Shown: positions 1 to 8,433 of the stretch, piece after piece
How positions within the stretch are numbered: position 1 is the stretch's first letter
Layout: each line of letters opens with the position of its first letter
Source: Pseudomonadota bacterium
Lineage (GTDB): Bacteria > Pseudomonadota > Alphaproteobacteria > Rhizobiales > Rhizobiaceae
Length of the DNA stretch: 9,486 nt
Direction of reading: 5' to 3'
Assembly (NCBI GenBank): GCA_023387715.1
Contig: JAEWHQ010000061.1
Location: 1 to 9,486, forward strand
Position numbers and translations under genes: made by a program
The notes under the pieces: generated by a model
Seen by the model: only the letters and a program-made list of their open reading frames with translations
Databases searched by the model: none
Told to the model about the DNA's origin: nothing

Positions 1-3000
1 GGCGACCGTGCAGCGGGCGCGATCAAATCAGGCGGCACCACACGCCGTGCAGCCAAAATGGTTGTTGTGGATGTCGATCATCCAGATATTGAAGAATATA
101 TCGACTGGAAAGTGAAAGAAGAGCAGAAAGTTGCTGCCCTCGTCACCGGCTCCAAAATCGTCAAGCAGCATCTCAGCGCCATTATGAAAGCCTGCATCAA
201 TTGCGAGGCAGACAATAATGATTGCTTTGATCCGGCTAAAAACCCTGCCTTGAAGCGTGAAATCAAGCTCGCCAAGAAAAATCAGGTTCCTGAAAACTAC
301 GTCAACCGCGTTATCCAGTTTGCACGTCAGGGCTACACTGATCTTCAGTTCAAGACCTATGACACTGATTGGGATTCAGAAGCCTATCTCACTGTTTCCG
401 GCCAGAATTCCAACAACTCCGTCTCGCTGAAAGACGAGTTCCTGCGCGCTGTTGAAAGTGACGGTGAGTGGAACCTGACAGCCCGTAAAGACGGCAGCAC
501 CATCAAGACCCTCAAAGCACGCGACTTGTGGGATAAAATCGGCTATGCAGCATGGGCATCAGCTGATCCGGGTCTGCACTACAACACCACCATGAATGAT
601 TGGCACACCTGCCCTGCCGAAGGTCCGATCCGCGCATCCAATCCTTGCTCGGAATATATGTTCCTTGATGATACAGCCTGTAATCTGGCTTCCATCAACC
701 TTTTGACCTACCGCAATGCAGACGGCACATTCGACATCAGTGCCTATGAGCACACAGCCCGCCTGTGGACCATCGTGCTTGAAATTTCGGTGATGATGGC
801 GCAGTTCCCGTCCAAGGAAATTGCTACCCGTTCATACGAATATCGCACATTGGGCTTAGGCTTCGCCAATATTGGCGGCCTGCTGATGACCTCCGGTATT
901 CCTTATGATTCAGATAAAGGCCGCGCTATCGGCGGTGCCTTGACTGCCATCATGACCGGTATTTCTTATGCAACTTCAGCTGAAATGGCTAAAGAACTGG
1001 GCGCGTTCCCGTCTTACAAGCCAAATGCTGAAAACATGCTGCGTGTTATCCGCAATCACCGCCGCGCCGCTTACGGCGAAACTGAAGGTTATGAAGGCCT
1101 CTCGGTTAATCCGGTTGCACTCATTGCAGCAGATTGCCCTGAAGAAGCAATGATCGCCCATGCACGTGCAGCTTGGGACAAGGCTCTGGAGCTCGGTGAA
1201 AAGCACGGCTACCGCAACGCGCAGGCCACAGTGATCGCGCCTACCGGCACCATTGGTCTGGTTATGGATTGCGACACCACCGGTATTGAACCTGACTTTG
1301 CACTGGTTAAGTTCAAGAAGCTTGCCGGCGGCGGTTACTTCAAGATCATCAACCGCGCTGTGCCGGAAGCATTGCGCACACTCGGCTATGCTGAAAACCA
1401 GATCGCTGAAATCGAAGCTTATGCAGTCGGTCACGGCAATCTTAATCAGGCAGCAGGTGTCAATCCTTCCACCTTGCGCGCCAAAGGCTTTACCGATGAG
1501 AAAATTGAAGCATTGAATGCTGCATTGGCCAACGCCTTTGACATCAAGTTTGCTTTCAACAAATGGACGCTCGGCGAAGACTTCTGTAAAGATGTGCTCA
1601 ATCTCACCGACGAACAGCTGAACGATTTCTCGTTTGAAATGCTGCCTGCCATTGGCTTTGCCAAGAAAGACATTGAAGCTGCCAATATCCATATTTGCGG
1701 TGCAATGACACTGGAAGGCGCGCCATATCTCAAAGAAGAACATTACCCTGTCTTTGATTGCGCCAATGCCTGCGGAAAAATCGGCAAGCGTTATCTGTCG
1801 GTTGAAAGTCACATCCGTATGATGGCTGCCTCACAGCCATTCATCTCCGGTGCGATCTCCAAAACCATCAACATGCCGAATGAAGCAACTGTTGAAGACT
1901 GTAAGAATGCTTACATGCTTTCATGGAAGCTGGCACTGAAAGCCAATGCGCTTTATCGCGATGGCTCCAAGCTGTCACAGCCTTTGAATGCTTCGCTGAT
2001 TTCGGATGAAGACGACGAAGATGATGCAGTCGAAACCCTGATCGAAGCACCGGCAGCAGCCCGTGCTGTTCAGGTAACCGAACGCATCATTGAAAAAGTG
2101 GTCGAAAAGGTTGTGCACGAACGCGATAAAATGCCAAACCGCCGTCAGGGTTACACCCAGAAGGCACTGGTTGGCGGCCATAAGGTTTATCTGCGCACCG
2201 GTGAATTCGGCGATGGCCGTTTGGGCGAAATCTTCATCGACATGCATAAAGAAGGCGCTGCCTTCCGTGCAATGATGAACAATTTTGCCATCGCTGTCTC
2301 ACTTGGCCTGCAATATGGTGTGCCGTTGGAAGAATATGTGGAAGCGTTCACTTTCACCAAATTCGAGCCTGCCGGTATTGTTCAGGGCAATGATGCGATT
2401 AAAAACGCAACATCTATTCTGGATTACCTCTTCCGTGAATTGGCTGTTTCCTATCTCGGCCGTCATGACCTGGCGCATGTGGACACCACAGATTTTGGCA
2501 ATACCGCTTTGGGCAAAGGCATCAAAGAAGGTAAAACCAATCTCTTGGCAACCGGCTGGACACGCGGCTACAAGCCAACCCTCGTAACCGGTGACAGCAA
2601 TCCATCGGGCGCCAAAGGTTCGGCTGGTACACAGACAACCCAGACTTCAAATGTCACGACGCTGAAAACCACCACAACAACCGCAAGTGCAACATCACGC
2701 ACGACAACAGTTGGTCTGGTGAGCGATGGCGCAACAGCTTTCAAGCGTGACTATGAAGAACGCGCAATTCCGGCTGTTGAAACAACACCGGAACAGCCTT
2801 CTGCAACAGAATTGTTCTCCGACAAAGCGGCTGCCGATGCAGCTGCTGCAAAGGCCGAAAGCGCAAATTCTGCCAAGAAGCTGGAAGCAGACCGTCGTAT
2901 GAAATCGCTGATGCAGGGCTATACCGGCGACAGCTGCTCCGAGTGCCAGAATTTCACCATGGTGCGTAACGGCACCTGCCTGAAATGCGACACTTGCGGC

Positions 3001-3021
3001 GCGACAAGCGGCTGCAGCTAA
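1..3021 (+). CDS. nrdJ: Vitamin B12-dependent (class II) ribonucleotide reductase, 5' end outside window
   Basis: Adenosylcobalamin-dependent reductase that converts ribonucleotides to deoxyribonucleotides in the cytoplasm. The frame is open from base 1, so the ATG at 58 is internal and the N-terminus, including the first redox cysteine, lies upstream. Numbering codons from base 1: the conserved [14 protein letters not shown] stretch is at 8-21, and the active-site motif NPCSE is at 214-218, with the expected thiyl-radical Cys216, Asn214 and Glu218. Cys227 ([11 protein letters not shown]) lies 11 residues later, as in the class II family, and is the expected redox-pair member. The phosphate-binding APTGTIG is at 413-419. 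A TSCPD-type domain spans about 711-821. It follows an acidic run (669-675) and a charged, possibly coiled segment. A Thr-rich linker (877-904) and an Ala-rich stretch lead to a six-cysteine tail (979, 982, 993, 996, 999, 1005), probably the redox or zinc-ribbon swinging arm. The gene ends just before a strong terminator. Identification is very secure. Confidence 0.96.
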   Translation, partial: GDRAAGAIKSGGTTRRAAKMVVVDVDHPDIEEYIDWKVKEEQKVAALVTGSKIVKQHLSAIMKACINCEADNNDCFDPAKNPALKREIKLAKKNQVPENYVNRVIQFARQGYTDLQFKTYDTDWDSEAYLTVSGQNSNNSVSLKDEFLRAVESDGEWNLTARKDGSTIKTLKARDLWDKIGYAAWASADPGLHYNTTMNDWHTCPAEGPIRASNPCSEYMFLDDTACNLASINLLTYRNADGTFDISAYEHTARLWTIVLEISVMMAQFPSKEIATRSYEYRTLGLGFANIGGLLMTSGIPYDSDKGRAIGGALTAIMTGISYATSAEMAKELGAFPSYKPNAENMLRVIRNHRRAAYGETEGYEGLSVNPVALIAADCPEEAMIAHARAAWDKALELGEKHGYRNAQATVIAPTGTIGLVMDCDTTGIEPDFALVKFKKLAGGGYFKIINRAVPEALRTLGYAENQIAEIEAYAVGHGNLNQAAGVNPSTLRAKGFTDEKIEALNAALANAFDIKFAFNKWTLGEDFCKDVLNLTDEQLNDFSFEMLPAIGFAKKDIEAANIHICGAMTLEGAPYLKEEHYPVFDCANACGKIGKRYLSVESHIRMMAASQPFISGAISKTINMPNEATVEDCKNAYMLSWKLALKANALYRDGSKLSQPLNASLISDEDDEDDAVETLIEAPAAARAVQVTERIIEKVVEKVVHERDKMPNRRQGYTQKALVGGHKVYLRTGEFGDGRLGEIFIDMHKEGAAFRAMMNNFAIAVSLGLQYGVPLEEYVEAFTFTKFEPAGIVQGNDAIKNATSILDYLFRELAVSYLGRHDLAHVDTTDFGNTALGKGIKEGKTNLLATGWTRGYKPTLVTGDSNPSGAKGSAGTQTTQTSNVTTLKTTTTTASATSRTTTVGLVSDGATAFKRDYEERAIPAVETTPEQPSATELFSDKAAADAAAAKAESANSAKKLEADRRMKSLMQGYTGDSCSECQNFTMVRNGTCLKCDTCGATSGCS

Positions 3022-3040
3022 TATTTAGCTTAAAAACACA

Positions 3041-3074
3041 AAAACCGGCTGATGCAAATCAGCCGGTTTTTTTT
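3041..3074 (+). terminator. Rho-independent terminator of nrdJ
   Basis: A perfect 13-bp stem (3041-3053 with 3058-3070) closes a GCAA tetraloop. It is followed by an unbroken run of T through 3074 and begins 20 nt after the nrdJ stop. The A-rich left flank could give weak termination on the opposite strand too, but ilvA has its own terminator nearer its stop. Confidence 0.93.
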
Positions 3075-3084
3075 ATTGCTCAAT

Positions 3085-3121
3085 AAAAAACGCATCGTGA
3101 TTTTACAACCACGATGCGTTT
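3085..3121 (-). terminator. Rho-independent terminator of ilvA
   Basis: A perfect 12-bp inverted repeat (3088-3099 with 3110-3121) has a 10-nt loop. On the minus strand a run of six T (complement of 3085-3090) follows, partly within the stem base. It starts 22 nt after the ilvA stop, so it serves the leftward transcript. It does not overlap the nrdJ terminator, giving back-to-back convergent terminators. Confidence 0.88.
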
Positions 3122-3142
3122 AAAATTGAATGACTGCGTTCC

Positions 3143-4399
3143 TTAGATAATAAAATCAGCCAGAACCTGATTGTCGGTAATATCTTCATAAGCCCAGCCC
3201 GACGCATCAAATTTTTCAATCAACCGGTCGAAGTTTTCAGCATCTTTGGTTTCAATACCGATCAGCACAGAACCAAAATTGCGTGCAGATTTTTTCAAAT
3301 ATTCAAAACGCGCCACGTCATCATCAGGCCCCAGCAGATCAAGGAATGTGCGCAAAGCACCCGGACGCTGTGGAAAGCGGAAGATGAAATATTTCTTCAA
3401 ACCTTTGTAGCGCATGGCGCGTTCGCGCACATCCGGCAGACGTTCAAAGTCAAAATTACCGCCCGATACGACAATCACGATTTTTTTGCCGCGCAGCTCC
3501 GCTTTGTCAAAACCTTTAAGCGCATCAATGCCAAGCGCACCTGCTGGTTCCAGCACCACGCCTTCCACATTCAGCATTTCAATCATCGTGGCGCATAGCC
3601 GGTTTTCCGGCACTGTCAGCACCTGATCAACGCTAAACTGCTGCAAATATTTAAAGTTTTCTGCACCAAGCTCTGCAACGGCAGCGCCATCAACAAAGTT
3701 ATCGACTTTTTTAAGCTTGATGCGCTCACCGGCAATCAGGCTTGCCTTCAAGCTTGATGCACCTTCCGGCTCAACGAAATAAAATGCTGTCGGCCAGCCA
3801 AGATCAGTCAAATAATGCGTCACACCGGCAGACAAACCACCGCCACCAACAGGCAGCAAAACCATATCCGGCTTGGTGCCTTCCGGTAATTGCACCGAAA
3901 TTTCATGTGCCACACTTGCCTGCCCCTCAATAATCGCAGCGTCATCAAATGGCGGCACCATCACACCATTATTTTCACGCGCATAGGTCTGCGAAGCAGC
4001 ATAGCATTCATCAAAAATATCGCCGACCAGCACAATAGTGATAAATTCACCGCCAAATGTGCGGGTTTTATCAATCTTCTGCTGTGGTGTGGTGACCGGC
4101 ATGAAAACAACGCCCTTGCGGCCAAAATGACGACAAACAAAAGCAAAGCCCTGCGCGTGATTACCGGCAGAAGCACAAACAAAAACAGCGCTTTCATCAA
4201 CTTTATCAAGGGCTGCGCTGATGAAATTAAAAGCGCCGCGAATCTTGTATGAACGAACCGGTGTTAAATCTTCACGCTTGAGCCAAATTTCCGCGCCATA
4301 TTTTTTCGACAAGAAATCATTAAGCTGCAAAGGGGTTTCCGGAAACAATGCGCGCATTGCATCCACGGCTTGGGTGACAGATTGTGTGAAGGCAGACAT
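3143..4399 (-). CDS. ilvA: Threonine dehydratase (threonine ammonia-lyase), biosynthetic type with one ACT-like domain
   Basis: PLP enzyme that deaminates L-threonine to 2-oxobutanoate, the first committed step of isoleucine synthesis. Counting from the chosen ATG (418 residues): the PLP lysine is Lys52 in SYKIRGA, the substrate loop SAGNHAQG is at 77-84, and the glycine-rich phosphate loop PVGGGGLSAG is at 183-192. A C-terminal regulatory ACT-like region starts near 334 with FRFPQRPGALRTFL. The length fits the short single-regulatory-domain form rather than the roughly 514-residue E. coli type with two. Isoleucine feedback is expected from the family. The start is uncertain. ATG at 4399 (MSAFTQ) looks like the family N-terminus. 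ATG at 4411 adds 4 residues, and GTG at 4435 adds 12 and lies 11 nt after AGAAGG. Neither ATG has a good ribosome binding site of its own. It lies downstream of dnaE on the same strand. Confidence 0.94.
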   Translation of the reverse strand: MSAFTQSVTQAVDAMRALFPETPLQLNDFLSKKYGAEIWLKREDLTPVRSYKIRGAFNFISAALDKVDESAVFVCASAGNHAQGFAFVCRHFGRKGVVFMPVTTPQQKIDKTRTFGGEFITIVLVGDIFDECYAASQTYARENNGVMVPPFDDAAIIEGQASVAHEISVQLPEGTKPDMVLLPVGGGGLSAGVTHYLTDLGWPTAFYFVEPEGASSLKASLIAGERIKLKKVDNFVDGAAVAELGAENFKYLQQFSVDQVLTVPENRLCATMIEMLNVEGVVLEPAGALGIDALKGFDKAELRGKKIVIVVSGGNFDFERLPDVRERAMRYKGLKKYFIFRFPQRPGALRTFLDLLGPDDDVARFEYLKKSARNFGSVLIGIETKDAENFDRLIEKFDASGWAYEDITDNQVLADFII

Positions 4400-4407
4400 T
4401 GGAAAAA

Positions 4408-4437
4408 TCATTTTCTGTTTATGACAAGATGCCACAT
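4408..4437 (-). CDS. Possible 9-codon leader minicistron (MWHLVINRK) overlapping an ilvA start
   Basis: ATG at 4437 follows AGAAGG (4447-4452) at 9 nt and encodes MWHLVINRK. Its TGA overlaps the possible ilvA ATG at 4411-4409 as ATGA. The peptide carries consecutive Leu, Val and Ile codons, the amino acids related to the ilv pathway. It could couple translation into ilvA, whose ATG codons lack a clear ribosome binding site. No terminator separates it from ilvA, so it is not a classical transcription attenuator. An ORF this short can easily arise by chance, and the same ribosome binding site could serve the GTG at 4435. Confidence 0.25.
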   Translation of the reverse strand: MWHLVINRK

Positions 4438-4476
4438 CTCATAGTACCTTCTGATACATTTTCCAATGATTAAAGC

Positions 4477-4513
4477 ATGTTTCGCAAAACTGTGACTGCA
4501 CCTTGCGAAACAT
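4477..4513. repeat. 11-bp perfect inverted repeat upstream of ilvA
   Basis: ATGTTTCGCAA (4477-4487) and TTGCGAAACAT (4503-4513) are exact reverse complements separated by 15 nt. Within the spacer GTG (4492-4494) can pair with CAC (4499-4501), so the RNA could extend the hairpin. No T run follows on the minus strand, so it is a poor intrinsic terminator. It lies 64-100 nt upstream of the ilvA region start at 4411. It could be an operator for a dimeric regulator or an RNA structure in the ilvA leader. No known binding-site family is recognised. Confidence 0.6.
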
Positions 4514-4517
4514 ATGC

Positions 4518-4538
4518 AAAAAACTCAGCAGAATCTGC
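4518..4538 (-). terminator. Weak candidate terminator after dnaE
   Basis: On the minus strand, 30 nt after the dnaE stop, a short GCAG/CTGC stem (4535-4538 with 4528-4531, 3-nt loop) is followed after a few bases by six T (complement of 4518-4523). The stem is only 4 bp plus a possible wobble pair, so termination would be weak and dnaE readthrough into ilvA is possible. Confidence 0.25.
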
Positions 4539-4567
4539 CCTAAATTCCGCCTTCAAAAGCATCCGAA

Positions 4568-7500
4568 TTAATGGATTAGCTCCACATCCACCACGCCTTG
4601 AATGGACTTCATCGCGCTGGCAACCTGCGGACTCACTCGGTAGCGATGCGGCAATTCTATTTCGATTTCCCGCTGCCCGTCTTCTTTAATGACGATGAAA
4701 CTCACCTGTCCATCGCCACGCGTGGTGAAATGCGGCTGAATATGTTTGAGCGCTTCGGCACTGCGCAAATAAAGCCGCAATGCTTTTTGCATCCGGCAGG
4801 CTTCATCTTCCAATGAAACAACCGTCTGGATGCGCAATCCCACCCCTTCAGGCCGGTCTTCCGCAGCCACCGTAATCACCACAGATTTGCCGGTTTCCAG
4901 CAGATCGCGATATTGCGCTAAACCTTCCGAGAACAGCACCGCTTCATATTGGCCGGAAGCATCCGACAATGCGACAATGCCCATCTTGTTGCCGGTGCGG
5001 GTTTTGCGCTCCTGTTTGGTGGTAATCGTACCGGCCAAACGTCCGGCATTGGCACCTTTTTTAACCGCAGCAGAAAAATCCGCCCAGTTCTGCACGCGCA
5101 TTTTTGCCAGCACTTCATTATATTCATCAAGCGGATGCGCCGACAAATAGAAGCCCACCGCCTGAAATTCACGATGCAGTTTTTCAGCCGGCAGCCAAGG
5201 TGCAGCTGAAGGCAATTGCAGTTTTTCTTTTGGCGCACCGCTTAGTCCGAAAATATCCGACTGGCCGCTCAACGCATTTTCCTGTGTGCGCTGCGCATAG
5301 CCCATCACACGATCCATACCGGCACTCAGCGCTGAGCGATCATGGCCAAAGCAATCCAATGCACCGGCATTGATCAAGCTTTCCCAAACGCGGCGATTAA
5401 CCAGCTTCGGATCAATCCGCTCACAAAAATCTTCCAGATCTTCAAATGGCTTATCGCCACGCACTTCAGCAATGTGATCAACCGCTGCTTCACCAACCCC
5501 TTTGATCGCGGCCAGTGAATAGAAAATTTTATTTTCGCCCACTTCAAACGGGCGGTAAGATGTTTGTACCGATGGCAGCACCACTTCGATACCAAGGCGT
5601 TTTGCTTCACGACGGAAATCGTTGAGCTTGTCCGTATTGGACATATCATAGGTCATCGAGGCGGCGAGAAACTCAACCGGATGATGCGCCTTCATATAGG
5701 CGGTCTGGTAAGACACAATCGCATAAGCAGCAGCGTGCGATTTGTTAAAACCATAGTCAGCAAATTTAGCGAGAAGATCAAAAATCGTATTGGCCTGCGC
5801 CTTACCGACCCCGCCTTCCATCGCACCATCAACGAAACGGACGCGTTGTTTGTCCATTTCCTCACGGATTTTCTTACCCATCGCACGACGTAGCAAATCC
5901 GCTTCACCGAGCGAATAACCCGACAAAACCTGCGCGATCTGCATCACCTGTTCCTGATAAACGATAACGCCCTGCGTTTCCTTCACCAGATAGTCGATTT
6001 TCGGATGGATTGAGGCAATTTCTTCCTCACCATGTTTGCGCGCATTATAGGTCGGAATATTTTCCATCGGACCCGGACGGTAGAGCGCCACAAGCGCAAT
6101 CACATCCTCGATACGGTCAGGACGCATACCAATCAGCGCCTTACGCATCCCCGCACTTTCCACCTGAAACACGCCGACCGTTTCACCTAACGAAAGCATG
6201 TCATAAGTCGGCTTGTCATCAAGCGGCAGATGAGACAAATCAATCTCAATACCTTTGCGCGCAACAAGTTTGACCGCTGTTTCCAGAACGGTCAGGGTTT
6301 TCAGACCCAAAAAGTCAAACTTAACAAGTCCGGCCTGCTCCACCCATTTCATGTTGAACTGCGTGACCGGCATATCAGAGCGCGGATCGCGATACATCGG
6401 CACCAACTCGGAGAGCGGGCGGTCGCCAATCACGATACCGGCGGCGTGGGTGGAAGCGTGGCGATAAAGCCCTTCCAGTTTGAGCGCCATATCAAGCAAA
6501 CGGCCAACAACCGGTTCCTGCTCGCGCTCTTCATTGATTTTCGGCTCGGTTTCAATTGCCTGCCCCAGCGAAACCGGATTAGCAGGATTGGATGGCACCA
6601 ATTTACATAGACGGTCAACCTGCCCATAAGGCATTTCCAGCACTCGGCCAACGTCGCGCAACACCGCGCGCGCCTGAAGCGTACCGAATGTGATAATCTG
6701 CGCTACCTGCTCGCGTCCGTATTTGCGCTGCACATAACGGATAACTTCTTCACGACGATCCTGACAAAAGTCGATATCAAAGTCCGGCATCGACACACGA
6801 TCCGGATTAAGAAAGCGCTCAAAAAGCAAGGAAAAGCGCAACGGATCAACATCAGTAATGGTCAGTGCGTAAGCTACAAGCGAGCCCGCACCCGAACCAC
6901 GACCAGGCCCGACCGGAATGCCCTGCATCTTTGCCCATTTGATAAAGTCAGCAACGATCAGGAAGTAGCCCGGAAACTTCATGCGCTGAATAATACCAAT
7001 TTCATATTCCAAGCGCTCGTCATAGTCTTTTTCACTATAACCTTCGGCAAGCCCTGCCGTTTCAAGGCGGAATTTCAAACCTTCACGTGCCTGACGTGCC
7101 AGTTCATCGGCTTCTGCCTGCAACGCAAGTTCCGGATCATCGGACTCACCAGTGAAGCGCGGCAAAATCGGTGCGCGTGTCTGTGTGAAATAAGAACAGC
7201 GCTGCGCAATCTCGATGGTATTTTCAATCGCTTCCGGTAAATCTGCAAAAAGCGTTGCCATTTCCCTTTGCGATTTCAGATAATTATCCGCAGTCAGACG
7301 ACGACGATCATCATTAGAAATGATCTGTCCTTCGGCGATAGCCAGTAATGCGTCATGAGCTTCAAAATCTTCCGATGTTAAGAAGAAAGCTTCATTGGTT
7401 GCCACAAGCGGCAATTCATATTTATAGGCGAGTTCAACAGTTTTGGCTTCTAACACCTTGTCATAATTGGCAAATCTTTGCAGCTCGACATAAAGCCGGT

Positions 7501-8062
7501 TGCCAAAATGCTCTTGCAAAAATGCCAGACGCTGTTCTGCCCGTTCTTCACGATCAGCATTGATCGACTTGCCGATTGGCCCTAATGGCCCGCCGGTGAG
7601 CAGAATAACACCATCCGACAGTTCAGCCAGCCATTCAGAGCGGATATGCACCGGATCGCCATCGGCGGTTTCCAAATATGACCGGCTGACAAGGCGCACC
7701 ATATTAGCATAGCCTTCTTCAGTACTGGCATAAAGAACCACAGGAGCCAGATCCAGCACATCTCGACGGTTCGCGGTGCGGCTATTTTCAACATGATCGC
7801 CGAAGCAAATATCAACCTGACAACCGATAATTGGCTGAACACCATCTTTGGAGGCTTTTTGCGCAAATTCCAGCGCACCAAAGAGATTGTTTGTATCCGT
7901 TACCGCGATAGCAGGCGCATCATCGGCAATGGCATGTTTAATAATTTTTCCAATCTGCAACGCACCTTCAAGCAGCGAATAGGCAGAGTGGACACGTAAA
8001 TGCACAAATTTAGGTGCCTGAGCATTGGTTGCAGCTGGCATATTATGTTGCGCATCACTCAT
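4568..8062 (-). CDS. dnaE: DNA polymerase III alpha subunit (replicative polymerase)
   Basis: Catalytic subunit of the chromosomal replicase; 1164 residues, the usual length for proteobacterial DnaE1. The N-terminal PHP domain carries HLRVHSAYSLLEG at 21-33. As in E. coli, Arg replaces a metal-binding His, so PHP is probably inactive and proofreading left to a separate DnaQ subunit (inference). The palm contains GPGRGSGAGS (385-394) and the catalytic PDFDIDF with Asp427 and Asp429. The third expected aspartate is Asp583 in KFDFLGL. A helix-hairpin-helix region lies near 845-905, and an internal clamp-binding motif QSDIFGL at 934-940 matches E. coli QADMF in kind. An OB fold follows at about 1005-1085, then the C-terminal tau-binding part. 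ATG 8062 is the furthest upstream start because an in-frame TAA directly precedes it. GGGA lies about 9 nt upstream. No LexA box precedes dnaE, as expected for the replicative rather than the mutagenic paralogue. Confidence 0.97.
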   Translation of the reverse strand: MSDAQHNMPAATNAQAPKFVHLRVHSAYSLLEGALQIGKIIKHAIADDAPAIAVTDTNNLFGALEFAQKASKDGVQPIIGCQVDICFGDHVENSRTANRRDVLDLAPVVLYASTEEGYANMVRLVSRSYLETADGDPVHIRSEWLAELSDGVILLTGGPLGPIGKSINADREERAEQRLAFLQEHFGNRLYVELQRFANYDKVLEAKTVELAYKYELPLVATNEAFFLTSEDFEAHDALLAIAEGQIISNDDRRRLTADNYLKSQREMATLFADLPEAIENTIEIAQRCSYFTQTRAPILPRFTGESDDPELALQAEADELARQAREGLKFRLETAGLAEGYSEKDYDERLEYEIGIIQRMKFPGYFLIVADFIKWAKMQGIPVGPGRGSGAGSLVAYALTITDVDPLRFSLLFERFLNPDRVSMPDFDIDFCQDRREEVIRYVQRKYGREQVAQIITFGTLQARAVLRDVGRVLEMPYGQVDRLCKLVPSNPANPVSLGQAIETEPKINEEREQEPVVGRLLDMALKLEGLYRHASTHAAGIVIGDRPLSELVPMYRDPRSDMPVTQFNMKWVEQAGLVKFDFLGLKTLTVLETAVKLVARKGIEIDLSHLPLDDKPTYDMLSLGETVGVFQVESAGMRKALIGMRPDRIEDVIALVALYRPGPMENIPTYNARKHGEEEIASIHPKIDYLVKETQGVIVYQEQVMQIAQVLSGYSLGEADLLRRAMGKKIREEMDKQRVRFVDGAMEGGVGKAQANTIFDLLAKFADYGFNKSHAAAYAIVSYQTAYMKAHHPVEFLAASMTYDMSNTDKLNDFRREAKRLGIEVVLPSVQTSYRPFEVGENKIFYSLAAIKGVGEAAVDHIAEVRGDKPFEDLEDFCERIDPKLVNRRVWESLINAGALDCFGHDRSALSAGMDRVMGYAQRTQENALSGQSDIFGLSGAPKEKLQLPSAAPWLPAEKLHREFQAVGFYLSAHPLDEYNEVLAKMRVQNWADFSAAVKKGANAGRLAGTITTKQERKTRTGNKMGIVALSDASGQYEAVLFSEGLAQYRDLLETGKSVVITVAAEDRPEGVGLRIQTVVSLEDEACRMQKALRLYLRSAEALKHIQPHFTTRGDGQVSFIVIKEDGQREIEIELPHRYRVSPQVASAMKSIQGVVDVELIH

Positions 8063-8199
8063 TTATGTATTCCCGGAGCTCCATCGAAGCAGCAAAAGCT
8101 CAAGCTTTGCCCATGCTTCATTCGTCATTTTGCGCACCCTATCACGGGCGCTTTAAAAAGGGCAGAAAAATCACCGCAAAGACGACTCTCACAGCCCCA

Positions 8200-8268
8200 T
8201 TATGACAATGACTGTCGGGGAATAAGTTCAGAAAGTCCAGCTTCATAACCCATGAGAGCGCCATCCAT
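8200..8268 (-). CDS. Unproven 22-codon ORF between the micropeptide gene and dnaE
   Basis: ATG at 8268 lies 8 nt after GAGG (8277-8280) and opens a 22-codon frame starting MDGALMGYEAG and ending at TAA 8200. It begins 44 nt after the stop of the 28-codon membrane peptide gene on the same strand, so it could be a second cistron of that transcript. It has no membrane segment and no recognised family. Only the ribosome binding site supports it, and chance is a serious alternative. Apart from this frame I see no gene, clear promoter or strong terminator in the gap 8063-8312. Confidence 0.2.
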   Translation of the reverse strand: MDGALMGYEAGLSELIPRQSLS

Positions 8269-8312
8269 TACGGCGACCTCAGATTATCAACAGGCAGGAC
8301 TTATAACAGACA

Positions 8313-8399
8313 TCAGATTGCGCTGATCCAGATTGCGAAAGTCGCAATGAACAGGCTGACCGAAATAAAAGACATCACATCCTGAATAAGATCCGTCAT
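8313..8399 (-). CDS. 28-residue single-pass membrane micropeptide, probably SOS-induced (SidA-like)
   Basis: The peptide begins MTDLIQDVMS and continues into one hydrophobic segment, residues 11-28, ending AIWISAI. There is a single Trp at 24, two Asp near the N-terminus and no Lys, Arg or His. This is enough for one inner-membrane helix and little else. GGAG at 8407-8410 precedes the ATG by 7 nt, a near-ideal ribosome binding site. A perfect alphaproteobacterial LexA box lies 40 nt upstream of the ATG, and the lolD terminator isolates the gene from the genes before it. Established knowledge: Caulobacter SidA is a 29-residue SOS-induced inner-membrane peptide that blocks division at the FtsW/FtsN step. 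By size, topology and control this peptide could have the same role; homology is inferred, not shown. A GTG-started frame of 66 codons (8287-8487) overlaps it in another frame but has no comparable support. Confidence 0.72.
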   Translation of the reverse strand: MTDLIQDVMSFISVSLFIATFAIWISAI

Positions 8400-8406
8400 C
8401 GGGAAA

Positions 8407-8410
8407 CTCC
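8407..8410 (-). promoter_or_regulatory. Ribosome binding site deciding the micropeptide start
   Basis: GGAG on the minus strand, 7 nt upstream of ATG 8399. It singles out the 28-codon frame from the overlapping longer frame and is the main translational evidence for the gene. Confidence 0.75.
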
Positions 8411-8433
8411 ATTGTTTGTTCTCTTATGTTTTT

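Noticed and set aside
976..1812. 278-codon open frame on the minus strand inside nrdJ
   Set aside because: It is fully antisense to the strongly conserved NrdJ coding sequence and has no recognisable domain; a shadow frame.
8196..8220. CCCC...GGGG potential hairpin with inner GACA/TGTC between the micropeptide gene and dnaE
   Set aside because: The outer and inner stems are only 4 bp each with mismatches between them and no T run, so it is not a credible terminator or operator.
8126..8248. Second LexA box upstream of dnaE (a GTTC at 8226-8229)
   Set aside because: No second GTTC or GAAC lies 11 nt away on either side, so there is no operator and no evidence of SOS control of dnaE.
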